A stretch of 64,000 nucleotides of DNA, taken from assembly GCA_963841995.1 (NCBI GenBank), contig CAWJEX010000008.1:46671-110670 (forward strand), read 5' to 3'. Below, one piece after another: positions 40,128 through 50,361 of the stretch (position 1 is the first letter of the stretch; the number at the start of each line of letters is the position of its first letter). Position numbers and translations under genes: made by a program. The stretch is from DATDPM01 sp963841995. Its GTDB lineage: Bacteria; Pseudomonadota; Alphaproteobacteria; DATDPM01. Under the pieces are notes generated by a model. It did no database searches. It was not told the origin of the DNA and saw only the letters and a list, made by a program, of their open reading frames with translations.

Positions 40128-41106
40128 CTCAATTCTCCGTATTCACGTCGGTGTCGGTTGCAAGACATCGCGACCTCTGGCGTATCCGGATCGTCGTCGC
40201 GAGCGGAACGCCCGGCCACAGGCAGAAATCATTTGAATCGATATTCGCCCGAATAGCGGACTCGCACGCATCAGGATGCACCTTCTCGGGCTATGCAGCA
40301 AGGTGGAGCCAGATCGGTGGCGATCTTGAGCGCCTTAGCGGAGGAATCCTCCTTCCGGCGTCGTCAAGGTTACCGATGCAGATCGCAAGTAAGCGCTGTG
40401 CATGAGGGGCTCAAGTCGCCACGGTCACAGTCTGCCATGTATTCATCGACTCACCGCGGAATGGGCGAAGCGCTTTTCATGAAATGAGATGGCGCTGGAG
40501 GTTGAAGATGTTGGAGGCGGCAGCGGGTATTGAGAGAAAACATTGCGCTGATCCGGGCGACTTGAAGCCCGGCATTCTTCGCTCTCATTGTCGAACCCGT
40601 CGGTGCGACTTGTCGGCTCGATGGCTTTTTCTTGAAGCAAAAATCATGGTGCTTCGAAAGCCCCAGTTCTTGAGCGCTACACCATAGGACGGAAGCCTGT
40701 CGGTCACGATACGATCTGGGATATAGCCTTGGATTTTCAGCAGCTCGTTAGTTCAACTCTTGGATCGAACTAACGATCTTGTAGGCGAGGCCATGATCGA
40801 TCGCCTCGGCTGTAGACAGAGTTGGCAAAATCGACGACCACGGCTTCTTCGTGGAATATTGGAAAAATTAAGGTGACGTATCAGTGCCAGGTTTACTGCC
40901 GTTGGCGTCCAATTCCACCCTTCCAACGATGCAGTTCGTGCGGAGCTCTGGTCGAGCTCACCGATTTTCTGTGCCAAGCGATGTGCGAGGTTACCGCATT
41001 GCGGCTTGCGGTTCGAGCGGCAGGAACGACCGCTTGGTTGCCCGTGGCCTCTAGCCGAGCGCCCAGTGTGGCCGATGGCTGTTGCGGTGCTGATGCCATT
41101 GTTCGA
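40128..41106. other. Decayed 980-bp region with transposase and other debris
   Basis: No intact gene. 40425-40720 holds an IS6-type transposase remnant (listed separately). On the minus strand around 40745-40825 the translation STAEAIDHGLAYKIVSSIQE resembles the C-terminal end of a ClpP-like protease, but it is too short to call. The remainder has no recognisable content. Confidence 0.45.
40425..40720 (-). pseudogene. IS6-family transposase remnant
   Basis: Read on the minus strand in shifting frames, the stretch gives DRLPSYGVALKNWGF (the region after the second catalytic Asp), then the C-terminal family sequence with FKSPGSAQCFLSI and FNLQRHLISSKALR. The N-terminal half, the other catalytic residues and both ends are missing, and there are several indels. 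Confidence 0.6.
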
Positions 41107-42339
41107 TCACGATCTCGCCTCCGGGTGGCTGCAGAAATCGTCCGGTTTAGGGACTTCACGCCGTCTCGTCAGGCTTTGATCCGCTGCGCAAGCCGGATCG
41201 CCGTCAACCTGTCCATTGTGATGCTGGTCGCGGCGGTGCAAGGGACCGCTGCGGTCGCGGGAAAGGCCGCCGGCCCGGCCAGCGAGCACCGCGGTGATCT
41301 CGGCCACGATAGCCACGGCGATCTCTTCCGGCGTGTCGGCGCCGATGTCCAGCCCGACCGGGCCGTAAAGTCGGGAGGTCCAGTGGCTCGGCATCGGCGC
41401 ACCTTCGGCTTTGAGGTCCTCTAGCAGTTTTTCGGTGCGGCGCCTTGGCCCTAAGAGGCCGATGTAGGTAAGCGGCGTGGGCAACAGCGCGCGCAGCGTC
41501 GCCAAGTCATCGAGATAATTGTGATTCATGACGACGGCGATGCTGCGATCGTCGATCGCCACGCGATTGCTGATGGTCTCAGGACGAGCGGCGATGAGCG
41601 CGTCGACCGCAGGAAATTTCGCCTGGCTTGCGTAACCGAGCCGGCCGTCCACGATAGTGACGTGCCAACCCAAATCCTTGGCGATTCGCGCCAACGGCAC
41701 GGCATCGTGCCCGCCGCCGAAGATCACGAGCGGCATGGGAGGCCGGATCGCCTCGATGAAGACCTCGGCACGCCCCGTCTTCGTCTCAAATAGTTTGACA
41801 AGCGACTTGCCGGTTTCCAGCACGTCCATGGCATCGGCGAGAACGGCGTCGGTCAACGCTGTCTCGCCGATATTGCTTTGGGCTACAAAGCCGTCGCCAA
41901 GCCAAAGGAAATCGCCGGGTTTTGCTTCAATCGCCCCACTCACGGCGAATATCTTAACGAGAACGCCGTCGCGCCGCTCGCGCTGGCAACGAGCGAGGAA
42001 CTCCATCTGGGCGCCGTCGCGCATTTCTTCGAGCAAGACATGCACCATGCCGTTGCAACCCAAGCCCCAGCCCCAGCAGATTTCGTCGTCGGCCGTGGAA
42101 TCATAAGTGACGAGCCGAGAACGGCCGGAAAGGAAGACGCGCTGTGCCTGGCGCATCACGTCGCGCTCGAGGCAGCCGCCGCTGACGGCGCCGAAGACTT
42201 GCCCCAATGGTGTAATCAGCATACGCGCGCCGGGGCGGCGATAGGTCGAACCGGACGTTTTGACGACCGTCGCCAGAACCGGCGGCGATTCCATCTGACC
42301 CTGCTCGAAGGCTCCGATGATCCTCAGCAATTCCGTCAT
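41107..42339 (-). CDS. XdhC-family molybdenum cofactor insertion/maturation protein
   Basis: 410 residues. The XdhC N-terminal domain has PPVLATVVKTSGSTYRRPGA and GQVFGAVSGGCLERDV, then the cysteine-containing WGWGLGCNGMVHVLLEE. The Rossmann C-terminal domain has LVIFGGGHDAVPLARIAKDL and YIGLLGPRRRTEKLLEDL. XdhC proteins bind and sulfurate molybdenum cofactor before insertion into xanthine dehydrogenase-type enzymes. Its start overlaps the mocA-like stop by four bases. The last 35 residues after SRDRSGPLH are unlike the family and may result from an indel near 41.2 kb. Confidence 0.87.
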   Translation of the reverse strand: MTELLRIIGAFEQGQMESPPVLATVVKTSGSTYRRPGARMLITPLGQVFGAVSGGCLERDVMRQAQRVFLSGRSRLVTYDSTADDEICWGWGLGCNGMVHVLLEEMRDGAQMEFLARCQRERRDGVLVKIFAVSGAIEAKPGDFLWLGDGFVAQSNIGETALTDAVLADAMDVLETGKSLVKLFETKTGRAEVFIEAIRPPMPLVIFGGGHDAVPLARIAKDLGWHVTIVDGRLGYASQAKFPAVDALIAARPETISNRVAIDDRSIAVVMNHNYLDDLATLRALLPTPLTYIGLLGPRRRTEKLLEDLKAEGAPMPSHWTSRLYGPVGLDIGADTPEEIAVAIVAEITAVLAGRAGGLSRDRSGPLHRRDQHHNGQVDGDPACAADQSLTRRREVPKPDDFCSHPEARS

Positions 42340-42977
42340 GGCGTCCCTCTTTTGGAGATCAGGTGTTCGCCCGCGAGCGCGCGCAACTTGGCGAAATCCG
42401 CGACCGTGTCGATATCGAGCGCAGCGGAGGCATTGGGGATACCGAATACTTCATCCCGGTGCCACACGATCAATTTCTTGGCGCCTTCGTCGCCCTTCAT
42501 TCCCTTAAGTTCCGGAAAGTGCTTGCGGCCGAACAAGGCCGGTACGCCGACGGTGCCGGCGTATTGCGAGGCGATGACCGAGCCCTCGCCGTCTTCGAAT
42601 GCGGCCACAAGCGCATCGATGTCGCCGGCGGTCACCAGTGGCTGGTCGCACAGCATCACGACCGCGCCATCCACCTCTTCGGTTTCGAGCGCAGCGATAC
42701 CGGAGCGGATCGAGGATCCGATCCCCGCCGCCCAATGAGGATTGACGACGCTCTGCACGGGCAGATCGCCTAATTCGCCCGCAGCGCCGTCGGCATGAGC
42801 GCCGATGACGACGATCGGTGGCCGGCAGACGGAGGCAAGCGCGGTTTCGGCTGCACGCCGCAGCAGGCTGCAACCGTCGTAGATCGCGAATTGCTTGGGT
42901 GTGCCGTAGCGCATCGAACAGCCGGCCGCGAGGACGACAATGCCAATTCGCAAAATCCGGCGCCGAGCCTCTTCCAT
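42336..42977 (-). CDS. MobA/MocA-like nucleotidyltransferase (molybdopterin cytidylyltransferase type)
   Basis: 213 residues from the ATG at 42977. The nucleotide-binding start IGIVVLAAGCSMRYGTPKQF is the MobA/MocA signature (LAAGxSxRxGxxK). The metal site is in GAVVMLCDQPLVTAGDIDAL, and GVPALFGRKHFPELKGMKGD completes the pattern. MocA adds CMP to molybdopterin to make the MCD cofactor used by xanthine dehydrogenase-family enzymes, consistent with the oxidoreductase encoded upstream. It overlaps the xdhC-like gene (ATGA). Confidence 0.88.
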   Translation of the reverse strand: MEEARRRILRIGIVVLAAGCSMRYGTPKQFAIYDGCSLLRRAAETALASVCRPPIVVIGAHADGAAGELGDLPVQSVVNPHWAAGIGSSIRSGIAALETEEVDGAVVMLCDQPLVTAGDIDALVAAFEDGEGSVIASQYAGTVGVPALFGRKHFPELKGMKGDEGAKKLIVWHRDEVFGIPNASAALDIDTVADFAKLRALAGEHLISKRGTP

Positions 42978-42984
42978 GACAGGC

Positions 42985-43584
42985 CTATGCGTTGGGGCAG
43001 GCTGCGCCGCTTTTGACCCAGGCGCGGATGAGATTGCCGAACGCCTTCTGCGTACCGGGTGCGGGCTCGCGTCCGGCGCCCGGCGACCACGCCCAGCCCA
43101 CGAGCGAATCTGTGGACACGTGCTGTATGAGGGCGTCGAGACTCCTGCCACCATTGCGTTTCGGATCCTTGATCTGCACGCAGATGTCGGCGAGCGTCTT
43201 TTGCTGCCACGCCATCTCGGGAGGAGCGAGACGCCAGGAGGGATTTCCCGGCACGCCCGCAGCATCGAAATTAGCCTGGCCGTGGCAAGTGCCGCAGTGC
43301 ATGCCGGGGGCGCCAAGTCCGCCGTCGCCCCGCACCACGAAAGGTTGATGCGCGTGCATGTCGTCGCCCTGCGTCGGCGTGTCTCCCGCGGGATGGCAGT
43401 TGAGGCAGCGCGGATGCATCAGAACTTTGGCTGCCTCGGTGAACAGCGCGAGCGAGCGCGCATTCTTATCCTTGATATCGGCGAAGGTACTCGCGAGCTT
43501 GAGCGACTTAGCCGGCACGGCACCGCCCTCCGCGGCCAAAAGCACGGCCGCAACGGCGGCAATTCCGAAGACTGCGATGCGCAT
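42985..43584 (-). CDS. Diheme c-type cytochrome of the IorAB-like oxidoreductase
   Basis: 199 residues from the ATG at 43584; a TTG at 43596 that overlaps the iorB stop is an alternative coupled start. A signal peptide (IAVFGIAAVAAVLLAAEGGA) is followed by two heme motifs, CLNCH near residue 59 and CGTCH near residue 97, each followed by Pro- and Met-containing loops that could supply the sixth ligand. It probably takes electrons from the periplasmic molybdenum enzyme. Similar cytochromes are often annotated as an isoquinoline 1-oxidoreductase subunit. Confidence 0.82.
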   Translation of the reverse strand: MRIAVFGIAAVAAVLLAAEGGAVPAKSLKLASTFADIKDKNARSLALFTEAAKVLMHPRCLNCHPAGDTPTQGDDMHAHQPFVVRGDGGLGAPGMHCGTCHGQANFDAAGVPGNPSWRLAPPEMAWQQKTLADICVQIKDPKRNGGRSLDALIQHVSTDSLVGWAWSPGAGREPAPGTQKAFGNLIRAWVKSGAACPNA

Positions 43585-43592
43585 CGCCGGTC

Positions 43593-45763
43593 TCAAACCG
43601 TGCGCCGGGTGAAAGGGAGGCGGCGCACGCGCTCGCCCGTCAGCTTCGCCCAGGCGTTGGCGACCGCCGGAGCGATCGGCGGCACCCCCGGTTCGCCGGC
43701 CCCGGTCGGTTTCTCTTTGGACGGCACCATGTGGACTTCCACCGCCGGCATCTCGTTGATCCGGAGCACACGATAGTCGTGGAAGTTCGACTGCACGACG
43801 CGACCCTTATCGAGGTCAATGGCGCCGAAGAGCGCGGCCGAAAGGCCGAAGCCGATGCCGCCCTCCATCTGCGCGCGGATGATGTCGGGGTTGATCGCTA
43901 TTCCGCAATCGACCGCACAGACCACGCGATGGACGTTCGGCAGCCCGTCCTTTCCGACCGATACCTCGGCGACCTGTGCTACGTAGGATGCAAAGGATTT
44001 ATGGACGGCGACGCCGCGCGCCCGGCCTTCGGGCACCGGCGAACCCCATCCCGATTTGTCGGCGACCAATTCGAGCACCCCAAGATGGCGCGGGCTGTTC
44101 TTGAGGAGGCGCCGACGCAGCTCAACCGGATCGACTTTAGCGGCGTCGGCAAGTTCGTCGAAGAAGGTCTCGGTCGCGAAGGCCGTGTGGGTATGGCCCA
44201 CCGACCGCCACCATAGAACCGGTACGCCCACCTCTTCGATATGCCCAGAGACTCGGAGGTTCGGGATGGCGTAAGGCAGATCGCTGGCGCCCTCGACCAT
44301 GCTCGGGTCCACGCCGTTCTTGATCGCTGCCTCAAAGGGCGATCCCTTGAGAACCGACTGGCCGGCGACAACCTGATCCCAGCCGACAATGGTTCCGTCT
44401 TGGTCCACGGCGCCGCGAAGGCGGTGGGCGTATAGTGGACGGTATCGGCCTCCACGGATGTCGTCTTCGCGGGTCCAAACCACTTTGATCGGGCCCTTGT
44501 GTTTGGACGCCTTCAGTACTTCGGCGGCCTCCAGCGCCATGTCGCCCTGCGGTGTTGCGCGCCGGCCGAAACTGCCGCCGGCCAACAGCGTGTTGATCGC
44601 AATCTGCTCGGGCTTCAGCCCCAGAGCTTGCGCCGCCGCCGTCTGGTCGACTGTCTTGGCTCTGGGAGCCAAATGACAATTCGGCACCGTCCGCGGTGCG
44701 TCGGATGACGCAATCGTTCGGCTCCATCGGAGCGTGGGCAAGATAGGGAAATGCATAGGTGGCTTCGATCGTGTGCGCAGCGCCCGTCAATGCCTTTTCG
44801 ACGTCGCCGTCGTTGCGCGCAATCGCGCCCGGCGACTTCACGCGTTCGCTGAAAGCGGCGAGAAGGTCTCGGCTTCCCCGCATCTCGGCGGCGCTTTCGT
44901 CCCATTCGACCTTGACCGCGTCGGCGCCCTTCTTCGCCGGCCAGTAACCTTTGGCCAGAACTGCTACGCCCTGTGGAACCCCGACGACCTCCACCACGCC
45001 TTTGATCTTCATCGCTGTGTCGAAGGACTTGACCTTGGCGCCAAAGCGCGGCGGGCGCGCGATCACGCAGGTCAGCATGTCTGGCATCGTCACGTCGAGC
45101 GTGTAAACCGCCTTGCCGTCGACCTTGTCCCGAACATCGACTCGCGCGACGGTCTTACCGATATAGGTCCATTGCGACGGATCCTTGGGCTTCGGCTCCG
45201 ATTTCAGCGTCACGTTCTGCGCGCGCGCGGCGAACTCGCCGAACCCGGCGCTCTTTCCCGACGCGTGTCTGAGCACACCGTTGCTGACGGTGATCTCGCT
45301 TTCCGGGACGTTCCAACTTTCAGCCGCGGCGGCAACCAGCCGTGCACGGGCCTCGGCGCCGGCCTGGCGCAGCTGATCCCAGGATTCCGCCATAGCCGTC
45401 GAGCCGCCGGTGCCCTGAGCCTTGCCGAACAGGAGGTTGTTGTAGAGCGCCGCGTTGGCCGGAGCGGATTTCGACCTTGATCTTCTGCCAATCGGCGTCG
45501 AGCTCATCGGCGAGGATGGTGGCGGAGCCCGTAAAGGTGCCCTGGCCGAATTCAATGTGTTTGCAGATCACCGTGACGGTCCCATCGGGGGCGATACGCA
45601 GAAACGCATTGGGCGCGAACGTCGCATCCGCCGGGACGGCAGCCCCGAGGCGCAGCGGCAAGGAGAAGGCGATGACGAGTCCGCCGGCTGCGCCCTTAAG
45701 GAAATCGCGGCGGGTCGGCGCGATCGATGCCGACGGAAAGTCGCTGGCGGGATGGCGGCCCAT
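43593..45763 (-). CDS. iorB: Molybdopterin-binding subunit of xanthine dehydrogenase family, IorB-like (two frameshifts)
   Basis: About 722 residues after correction of two extra bases (45469-45471 and about 44655). The N terminus has a twin-arginine signal (PTRRDFLKGAAGGLVIAFSL), so the enzyme is exported folded. Cofactor-binding landmarks are IEFGQGTFTGSATILADELD, NNLLFGKAQGTGGSTAMAES, GGSFGRRATPQGDMALEAAE, WWRSVGHTHTAFATE and GEPGVPPIAPAVANA. It oxidises an aldehyde or N-heterocycle with water as oxygen donor; the substrate is unknown. It starts three bases after iorA ends. Both indels are of the error-like type seen throughout the window. Confidence 0.87.
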
Positions 45764-45766
45764 GGC

Positions 45767-46228
45767 TTAGGCCTTCATTCTGCGCGCGGCGTCGTGAATT
45801 GCGGCGCGGATGCGGGTATAAGTGCAGCAGCGGCAAATGTTGCCGTTCATCGCGCGGTCGATGTCGTCGTCGCTCGGCTCCGGGATTTCGCCCAGCAGCG
45901 CCACCGCGGACATGATCTGTCCAGACTGGCAGTAGCCGCATTGCGGCACGCTCAAGGACACCCAGGCGGCCTTCACCGCCTCGGCGGCATGGCCCGAGAC
46001 TCCCTCGATCGTGGTGACGGTGGCGCCCTCGACCTCGGAGACGGGTGCCGCGCAGGAGCGGCGCGGCTGGCCGTCCACATGCACGGTGCATGCGCCGCAC
46101 TGCGCAACACCGCAGCCGAACTTGGTGCCGGTCATGCCGAGCACGTCGCGCAGCACCCAGAGCAGGGGCGTATCGCCCTCGACATCCACGGTGCGATCGA
46201 CGCCATTGACATTAATGGTGTAGGGCAT
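45767..46228 (-). CDS. iorA: (2Fe-2S)-binding subunit, IorA-like
   Basis: 153 residues from the ATG at 46228. Two iron-sulfur centres are visible: the plant-ferredoxin type CGVAQCGACTVHVDG with RRSC further on, and the second cluster CGYCQSG ... NICRCCTY. It passes electrons from the molybdenum centre of IorB to the cytochrome. It is the first gene of the five-gene operon iorA-iorB-cytochrome-mocA-xdhC. No signal peptide is present, as expected for co-export with a Tat-tagged partner. Confidence 0.92.
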   Translation of the reverse strand: MPYTINVNGVDRTVDVEGDTPLLWVLRDVLGMTGTKFGCGVAQCGACTVHVDGQPRRSCAAPVSEVEGATVTTIEGVSGHAAEAVKAAWVSLSVPQCGYCQSGQIMSAVALLGEIPEPSDDDIDRAMNGNICRCCTYTRIRAAIHDAARRMKA

Positions 46229-46484
46229 GGCGACCCTCGATCTGTTTTGCGGTTCCGGCGTGGATTGCGGGATGGAATTCTTCCATCGCCTATTCTCCAC
46301 CGCAATCATGACGGTTTTGCAATGCCTGTGGCTACCGAAAACCTCGTCGAGGTTCGTTTGGGCAGACCGATCGGTTCGGTTGATTCCCGGAGCGCGTGTG
46401 AAATTTCCCTAATACGTTGAAAAAATTCCCTGTTCCGACGACGTCGTTTGAAGGCTTGTTGGAGGCCTAATCGTGCCCTGAAGT

Positions 46485-46733
46485 TTAAGGATTTCCAGAG
46501 CAACGGATTTCCAGCAATTGTGCCGCAGCCCGGCGCATTAGGCCGCCCTTGGCTAGGAACTTGTCCGCCTTGATCGCCGCGTGAACCGCGGCGTCCTCGC
46601 CGTATTGCCTGACGAGTTGATTCGCGGACCGCCCGACGTTGAAAATCACAAAATACCCACGGGACCGTAACGTCAGTTTCATTTGAGCACGGTATACGAT
46701 GAACCGGGCGACGGCGGGATACGTGTGCCGCAC
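46485..46733 (-). pseudogene. Remnant of a small conserved protein
   Basis: The stretch VGRSANQLVRQYGEDAAVHA then AIKADKFLAKGGL resembles a family of ~65-residue alphaproteobacterial proteins of unknown function. Residues before it do not belong to that family, and the C-terminal part after GGL does not match either. A second remnant of the same family lies at 46930-47095. Confidence 0.4.
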
Positions 46734-46781
46734 TAAAAGTCATTACGAACAAAAAGGTGATTTGTCATGTTGGGAGAAGCA

Positions 46782-46997
46782 ATGCCGGGTCGCGAATTGA
46801 GTCTCGCTGACATGATCGGGGATCCCATGGTTCAACAGGTGATGAGAAGCGACGGGGTGACTACCGAAGAGTTGATGTCGGTTATGAAGATGGCAAGACA
46901 TAACCATTGCTGCCCCTCCGTCGGAAGCACCGGCAATCCATTTTCGCCAGAAGAACTATCAGATTGCCCAGTCCGTAGACCCAGCCCCATAGCGTAA
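46782..46997 (+). CDS. Small unknown protein
   Basis: From the ATG at 46782 with GGGAG seven bases before it. The first 40 residues (RELSLADMIGDPMVQQVMRS, DGVTTEELMSVMKMA) look like known ~40-residue alphaproteobacterial peptides with the pattern DP-x-VxxVMxxDGV. The remaining 30 residues overlap an antisense remnant and look random, so the true end may have been lost by an indel near 46905. Confidence 0.42.
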   Translation: MPGRELSLADMIGDPMVQQVMRSDGVTTEELMSVMKMARHNHCCPSVGSTGNPFSPEELSDCPVRRPSPIA

Positions 46998-47095
46998 CGC
47001 CGTCAAGGCCACTGCTCGCCCTGAATCTGTCCGCCTCAATGGCGGTGTGCAGCGACATGCAATCGCCGTGTTCTTTGATGAGGACTCAGGCAGAG
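46930..47095 (-). pseudogene. Second remnant of the same small conserved protein family
   Basis: On the minus strand the translation VLIKEHGDCMSLHTAIEADR and FRASSGLDGVTLWGW parallels the remnant at 46485-46733 (LVRQYGEDAAVHAAIKADKF). No start codon is found in frame and the C-terminal part diverges. Confidence 0.35.
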
Positions 47096-47113
47096 CGGTA
47101 GATGTCGCGGTCG

Positions 47114-47645
47114 CTAATCGGCATGCGCGAGCGAAATTATCTGGTCCAAATCCAGTTTACCGGCGGCACCCCACCCGGATACGCCCGCGGGCACACTGGG
47201 CCGAAACTTCTCATAGAGTTCGGTACGCCTCCCCGGCCAGCCTCGTGGGCGTCATTGAGAGCGCCAGCTTTTTCATCGCCGATGTCACGTCATCGAGCGC
47301 GTCCCCAAACTTCGATTCAAGATAGCGCGCCACGCTGTCCGGACTGATGGGGCGATCCTTGCTCAAGGCGCGGAAGCCGTCGGGCGTGGGCTGCACCGGC
47401 ACTGCTCGATGCAGCAGATCGATGTGAAGTATCGCGCCAGCCCTGAGAGTCGTCCTTTTCTCTTTGACCGACTTCGGCGCAGGCGTGAATAGGCCGAGGG
47501 AGACGCCCTTCGAGTAAGCATTGAGGCCGGCGACCGCTCGTCCCAAGGTGAGCGCTTCACCCCAGTCAAAGCCGAGACGTTGGGCGACCACGGCTGCCCA
47601 TAGGGTGAGAACCGGTGCGCGGTTCACGGTCACCGTCCGTGTCAT
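47114..47645 (-). CDS. Conserved protein of unknown function (one frameshift)
   Basis: From the ATG at 47645: VTVNRAPVLTLWAAVVAQRL, GFDWGEALTLGRAVAGLNAY and SKGVSLGLFTP are a conserved alphaproteobacterial sequence I recognise without a known role. An extra base at 47222-47223 causes an early stop; correcting it extends the protein through YELYEKFRPSVPAGVSGWGA and LDLDQIISLAHAD to 47114, 176 residues. The composition suggests a soluble helical protein. It is the first well-preserved gene inside the accessory region. Confidence 0.68.
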
Positions 47646-48076
47646 GGCCTATCACAGCGCCTTGCCAGCGCCGCCACCAAACTTGGGTCGTCATTCGTGG
47701 GCTGCTAACCCTCGGCCTCACAGGATACGCTCGTATCCGGTCCGGTTGGCAATGAGTTCGAACAAGCCGCGAGCCGTTTATTTCGGGAACCAGCGCATAA
47801 CCGCCTCCGGACGGCTGCTATGCGATGCACCCAGACCCCGACTTGCCCACCCTGCCGCAGCGCCGTCTTGTGCGGCTTCTCTCGTGGGCTGCTCTACCCG
47901 CTAGATCGCCGCTGGCGCTGGAAGCTGAAAACCGGCCTGGCACCGACGGGCTTCTTTCCCTTCGACTCCTGTATATCAGCCGCACTCCCGGCAGATTCCG
48001 GGCGCAATAAAGCCGCCAAGTCTTGGCGGGCGGCATCGCTGTGATTGAATGCGGCGCAGACGTCGTGCGCGAGGCG
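47646..48076. other. 431-bp region with no gene recognised
   Basis: Open frames on both strands overlap one another and none has a ribosome site plus ordered composition. No repeat or RNA was recognised. Confidence 0.4.
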
Positions 48077-48316
48077 TTACTTTGCCTTCTTGGCCTTCGT
48101 ATCGAGCGCTTGAGCGGTATCGAAGTCCTTTCGGATGGCCCCCGTTTTCTTGCTGTCACGGATGTTTATCGGGTGCCCGCATTCGGGGCAGACGACCTTA
48201 TTTGCCTTGAGAAGCTTCCTGAGGACTTCCTGGAATACCTTTCCGCACTTGACGTTCTGGCAGCGAAAGGTGTGGAACATCTGGTCGAAATGGCTTTCAG
48301 GCATGGACATCTCCAC
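48077..48316 (-). CDS. Small zinc-ribbon protein
   Basis: 79 residues; start ATG at 48316, or the second Met three codons on. Two cysteine pairs, CQNVKCGKVF and CPECGHPINIRDS, about 25 residues apart form a single zinc ribbon. The C-terminal tail is Lys/Asp-rich (KKTGAIRKDF). No DNA-binding or enzymatic domain accompanies it. Function unknown; small ribbons like this act in nucleic-acid or protein contacts. The acidic/basic tail and intact frame support a real gene in a decaying neighbourhood. Confidence 0.62.
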   Translation of the reverse strand: MEMSMPESHFDQMFHTFRCQNVKCGKVFQEVLRKLLKANKVVCPECGHPINIRDSKKTGAIRKDFDTAQALDTKAKKAK

Positions 48317-48693
48317 CGTTGGCGAGAGGCTACCGCGATCAGGCCGTACATTCGAGACTGCGGAGAAATTCCTCGGTGGTGGCGTGCGGGCATCGCGAGA
48401 TTAGGGTCGGATCCATAACTTGATCCAATAGACTACCGTGCCGGGGACTGCCACCCCCGCCCCGCATGTTTCCTCGGCCCACCCCCAGACCACACCTTGG
48501 GCGCGCGGCCGCTGCCCGGTGCATCGAGCGAGCCGCTTTCCACATCTTTCGGCATGGTCAACACGGTGCTGATCGGCGCCCTGTTTTGGCTTCGAGTCTC
48601 TTCGCCGCCATCTCGTTGATCTAATCTGCTCATTGAAGCAGCAGCTGCTCTTCATTGCGGCATCCCGGCCTATTGCCGCATCGGCTGTCCATT
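48317..48693. other. 377-bp region with no gene recognised
   Basis: On the minus strand near 48342-48415 the short run RCPHATTEEFLRSLECTA looks protein-like and may be the tail of a lost gene. Nothing else is supported. Confidence 0.35.
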
Positions 48694-50361
48694 TCATCGT
48701 CCGCTCGAATCGGTCCCGGTCGCCGCAATTGACCGTTCCGGCATTCCCATCTGCGGCTCAAGGCCGTGTTCTTTCTTGGTTTCGGGAATGTCGGTCATAG
48801 TAACCTCGGTAAGCAACAGCACACTCGCTACCGACACCGCATTCTCGAGACCAATGCGTACCACCTTGGTGGGATCGATGATGCCGGCCTCGACCAGATC
48901 GACGTACTCCTTGCGTGCGGCATCGAAGCCATAATTCCCTTGTCCGCTTAGCATGCGCGCGACCACGACTCCGCCATCGACTGCCGAGTTCTCGGCGATC
49001 TGACGGGTCGGGGCCTCTAGCGCGCGCTTGAGGATCTGCATGCCAGTTCTTTCGTCTCCGTCGCACTTTGCCTCCTGCCGGGCGACCGCATCGATGCAGC
49101 GCAGCAACGCCAGGCCCCCACCGGGTACGATGCCCTCGGCGACCGCTGCTTTAGTGGCGCTAATCGCGTCGTCGAGCGCCTCCTTCTTTGATTTCATCTC
49201 GGCCTCGGAAGGGGCGCCCACACGGATCACGGCCACGCCACCGGCGAGCTTGGCCAACCGCTCCTGCAGCTTCTCGCGGTCGTAGTCCGAGGTGGTCTCT
49301 TCGGTCTACTGCCGGATCTGATTGCAGCGGCCCTCGATGTCCTCCTTCTTGCCGGCACCGCTCACGATCGTCGTGTCTCCCTTGGTGATGACTACCTTCT
49401 TCGCCTTGCCCAGCATTTCGAGGGTGACGTTCTCGAGCTTGATGCCGAGCTCCTCGCAAATCAATTGGCCGCCGGTCAGCACGGCGACGTCCTCAAGCAT
49501 GGCCTTGCGGCGATCGCCGAATTCCAGGCGCCTTCACTGCCGCAACCTTTAAGCCCGCGCGCAGCTTATTCACCACTAGCGTGGCCAGTACCTCGCCCTC
49601 GATATCCTCCGCCACGATCAGAAGCGGCCGTCCGGACTTTACGACGGCCTCCAGTACCGGAAGCATCTCCTGGAGGCCCGACAGCTTCTTCTCATGGATC
49701 AGGATGTAGGGATCCTCAAGCTCGGCGATCATTTTCTCGGCGTTGGTGACGAAGTAGGGCGAGAGATAGCCGCGGTCGAACTGCATGCCATCGACCACCT
49801 CGAGAGTCGTCGGGGTGGGCCTTGATTCCTCGACCGTGATCACGCCCTCGCCGCCAACCTTCTCCATCGCTTCGGCTACGAGTTCGCCGATCGTCGGATC
49901 GTTGTGTGCCGAGATCGTCGCCACCTGCGCCTTTTCCTTGCGGGTTTTGACTGGGCGGGACATCGCCCGCAAGGCATCGATCGCGCTCTTTGCGGCGCCG
50001 TCCAGGCCGCGCTTGAGGTCAATCGCACTGGCGCCCGCGACGACATTGCGGAGGCCGTCAGCGAAGATCGCATGCGCCAGGATTGTCGATGTGCTTGTGC
50101 CGTCGCCAACACTGTCACCTGGTTTTCAGCCGCTTGCCGCAGCATCTGCGCGCCGAGGTTCTCCTCAGGGTCCTTGAGGTCAAATTCCTTGGCGATAGTC
50201 TCACCGTCGTTGCATACGAGCGGCATCCCCCACTGCCTCTGGATGAGCACCGATTTGGATTTTGGGCCTAATGTGACGCGCACAGTGTCGCAAAGTAGGG
50301 TGGCGCCGTGCAGGATTTTTTCGCGAGCCGCAGAGCGGAACAGCACCTGTTTGTGAGCCAT
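48694..50361 (-). pseudogene. groEL: GroEL-like chaperonin, broken
   Basis: Start ATG 50361 with GGAGGAAC. Frame one has AHKQVLFRSAAREKILHGAT and LVCNDGETIAKEFDLKDPEE; an extra base near 50125 leads to VGDGTSTSTILAHA-like sequence and the apical domain (EGVITVEESRPTPTTLEVVD, GMQFDRGYLSPYF). A further extra base near 49530 follows. A TAG at 49306-49308 interrupts RQ*TEETTSDYDREKLQERL in frame. The rest (GAPSEAEMKSKKEALDDAIS, GIVPGGGLALLRC) is good. The C terminus lacks the GGM tail. It resembles the divergent accessory GroEL copies of rhizobia-like bacteria, not the housekeeping gene. No groES is adjacent. Confidence 0.85.
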
